From Bacteroidales bacterium (GTDB taxonomy: Bacteria; Bacteroidota; Bacteroidia; Bacteroidales; WRGA01): a DNA stretch of 14,960 bases. The stretch covers positions 1 to 14,960 of the forward strand of contig JAITHZ010000331.1 in assembly GCA_031279795.1 (NCBI GenBank), written 5' to 3'. The notes under the pieces were generated by a model, which was not told the DNA's origin, made no database searches, and saw nothing but the letters and a program-made list of their open reading frames with translations. A program made the position numbers and the translations under genes. Below, one piece after another: positions 14,372 through 14,960 of this stretch; position 1 is the first letter of the stretch; each line of letters starts with the position of its first letter.

Positions 14372-14443
14372 CGCGGAGTGGAGCAGTGGTAGCTCGCCAG
14401 GCTCATAACCTGGAGGTCGTCGGTTCGAGTCCTTCCTCCGCAA
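14372..14443 (+). tRNA. Initiator tRNA-fMet (CAT anticodon)
   Basis: Anticodon CAT (14404-14406) in loop CTCATAA. Initiator hallmarks are visible: the C1×A72 mismatch (C14372, A14442) and the A11-U24 pair in the D stem (GAGC/GCTC). The discriminator is A and CCA is not encoded. Two things are unusual. The anticodon stem is CCAGG/CCTGG, so the usual three G-C pairs at 29-31/39-41 are reduced to A-U, G-C, G-C. The T stem GTCGG/CCTTC has two adjacent mismatches (U50·U64 and C51·U63). The gene has its own strong promoter and terminator, which suggests it is expressed; a sequencing error or a degenerating copy is the alternative. Confidence 0.9.
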
Positions 14444-14450
14444 CTAAACG

Positions 14451-14481
14451 AAAAGAATCGCAAATTTGCGGTTCTTTTTTT
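14451..14481 (+). terminator. Rho-independent terminator of tRNA-fMet
   Basis: AGAATCGCAAA pairs directly with TTTGCGGTTCT (one T·G) in a nearly perfect hairpin, followed by a T-run to 14481. The A-run before the stem can extend the pairing. It starts 7 bases after the tRNA. Confidence 0.88.
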
Positions 14482-14615
14482 GTGTCTTCACTTTTGTAAG
14501 TGGCTGATAATTAAATTGATTAAACAATTTTACCATATCAATCCAATAAGCATTTTGCCAATTCCAATTATGATTTGGGAAATATAGCGAATTGATAATT
14601 CGTAATTCATAATTC
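14482..14615. other. AT-rich intergenic stretch between tRNA-fMet and element B
   Basis: No gene is seen. The first bases contain a small hairpin (CACTT/AAGTG, 14489-14502), and the end carries an AATTACGAATTA repeat copy at 14596-14607. Nothing else is recognised here. Confidence 0.6.
14596..14607. repeat. AATTACGAATTA repeat, copy 5
   Basis: TAATTCGTAATT matches 12 bases of the 13-base repeat. It lies 8 bases outside the terminal repeat of element B, the same arrangement as copy 3 beside element A. Confidence 0.7.
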
Positions 14616-14676
14616 CAGACCTCCGGAAGTGGCGCAAAGTAACTTGTCGTATTTTTCGAATAAATCTCATTGATGT

Positions 14677-14864
14677 AAAAACCTCATTTTTACCTTATTC
14701 AAATAACAAAACAACCTCAGTAGCCATGTGACCTCTCAAACAAACCTCATTACCTCATTGTTCAATCCGGTTGGTATAATGAGGTAATGAGGTTTTGGGC
14801 AAATATCTTCTATGCGGCTACTGAGGTTGTTTTGTCAGGAAAATGAGGGGAAAATGAGGTTTTT
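14677..14864. repeat. Three nested perfect inverted repeats in the core of element B
   Basis: The outer arms are AAAAACCTCATTTT (14677-14690) with 14851-14864, 14 bp. The middle arms are ACAAAACAACCTCAGTAGCC (14706-14725) with 14816-14835, 20 bp. The inner arms are AAACCTCATTACCTCATT (14742-14759) with 14778-14795, 18 bp, around an 18-base loop. The arms are in correct nested order, so a single strand could fold into one long interrupted hairpin. Confidence 0.85.
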
Positions 14865-14902
14865 TCTGCAAAACATATACGTCTGAATAAGGGAGAGAGC
14901 AT

Positions 14903-14933
14903 TCGAGCGTCATTAGCTACTGATGGCGCTCGA
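14903..14933 (+). repeat. Conserved hairpin inside element B
   Basis: A 31-base hairpin with 14-base arms and a CTA loop. Read on the plus strand all 14 positions pair, two of them as G·T. It is the counterpart of 1583-1613 in element A. Confidence 0.7.
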
Positions 14934-14960
14934 AAAAATGAGGGTTTCAAAACTCCACTG

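Larger units (their letters stand above)
14616..14960 (-). mobile_element. Element B: inverted copy of element A with an enlarged hairpin core (runs off the window)
   Basis: It starts with CAGACCTCCGGAAGTGGCG (14616-14634), 18 of 19 identical to the reverse complement of the right end of element A. The blocks 14616-14729 and 14886-14960 match A's 1673-1785 and 1555-1630 in reverse orientation. Between them B has 156 bases (14730-14885) where A has 42. In the middle of the element are three nested perfect inverted repeats with arms of 14, 20 and 18 bases, built from AATGAGGT/ACCTCATT words. I see no ORF of note. The far end, including the second terminal repeat, must lie beyond 14960, probably by about 125 bases if it follows element A. 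Confidence 0.7.

Noticed and set aside
14677..14864. CRISPR array or tandem repeat array
   Set aside because: The AATGAGGT words are irregularly spaced and occur in both orientations as arms of inverted repeats; there are no repeat-spacer units and no cas genes.

Overview
The window looks like chromosomal DNA of a Bacteroidetes bacterium, most likely of the order Bacteroidales. The reasons are: several Bacteroidetes-type promoters (a TAnnTTTG element near -7, three or four with TTG/TTTG about 19-20 bases upstream), almost no Shine-Dalgarno sequences before the genes, tRNA genes without encoded CCA, and several families that are typical of this phylum (a DUF4143 AAA ATPase, a PIF1-like helicase with a C-terminal HTH, DUF2851, a carboxypeptidase-regulatory/plug/barrel outer-membrane protein, and a PF14121-type putative porin). 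No species can be named from the sequence alone.

Layout: (1) 11-1360, minus strand: a DUF4143-type AAA ATPase, bracketed on both sides by a small palindromic repeat (AATTACGAATTAC). (2) 1361-1909: a gene-free stretch holding the divergent promoter of the ATPase and a roughly 355-bp element with terminal inverted repeats (element A, 1432-1785). (3) 1940-5413: PIF1-like helicase followed after 9 bases by a DUF2851 gene, apparently one transcript. (4) 5414-5603: intergenic, with a small hairpin, one AATTACGAATTAC copy and a weak promoter. (5) 5604-9992: a large outer-membrane beta-barrel protein, then rlmD (23S rRNA uridine methyltransferase). (6) 10064-10180: tRNA-Arg(CCG) with its own promoter and terminator. 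(7) 10273-14284: a putative porin followed by nadE (glutamine-dependent NAD+ synthetase). (8) 14330-14481: initiator tRNA-fMet with promoter and terminator. (9) 14482-14960: gene-free, with a second copy of the element in the opposite orientation (element B, from 14616 past the window end).

The protein genes are mostly housekeeping or envelope genes with no obvious joint pathway. The transcription units are inferred from where promoters and terminators fall: ATPase; helicase-DUF2851; barrel protein-rlmD; tRNA-Arg; porin-nadE; tRNA-fMet.

The part least explained by known families is the repeat element. Two inverted copies, about 12.8 kb apart, share terminal sequence CAGACCTnCGGAAGTGGCG and a 31-base internal hairpin. 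Copy B carries an extra core made of three nested perfect inverted repeats built on the word AATGAGGT. It looks like a non-coding MITE-like or structured-DNA/RNA element, not a gene. The two tRNAs also carry unusual features: an A19-U56 elbow pair in tRNA-Arg, and an altered anticodon stem plus T-stem mismatches in the initiator tRNA.
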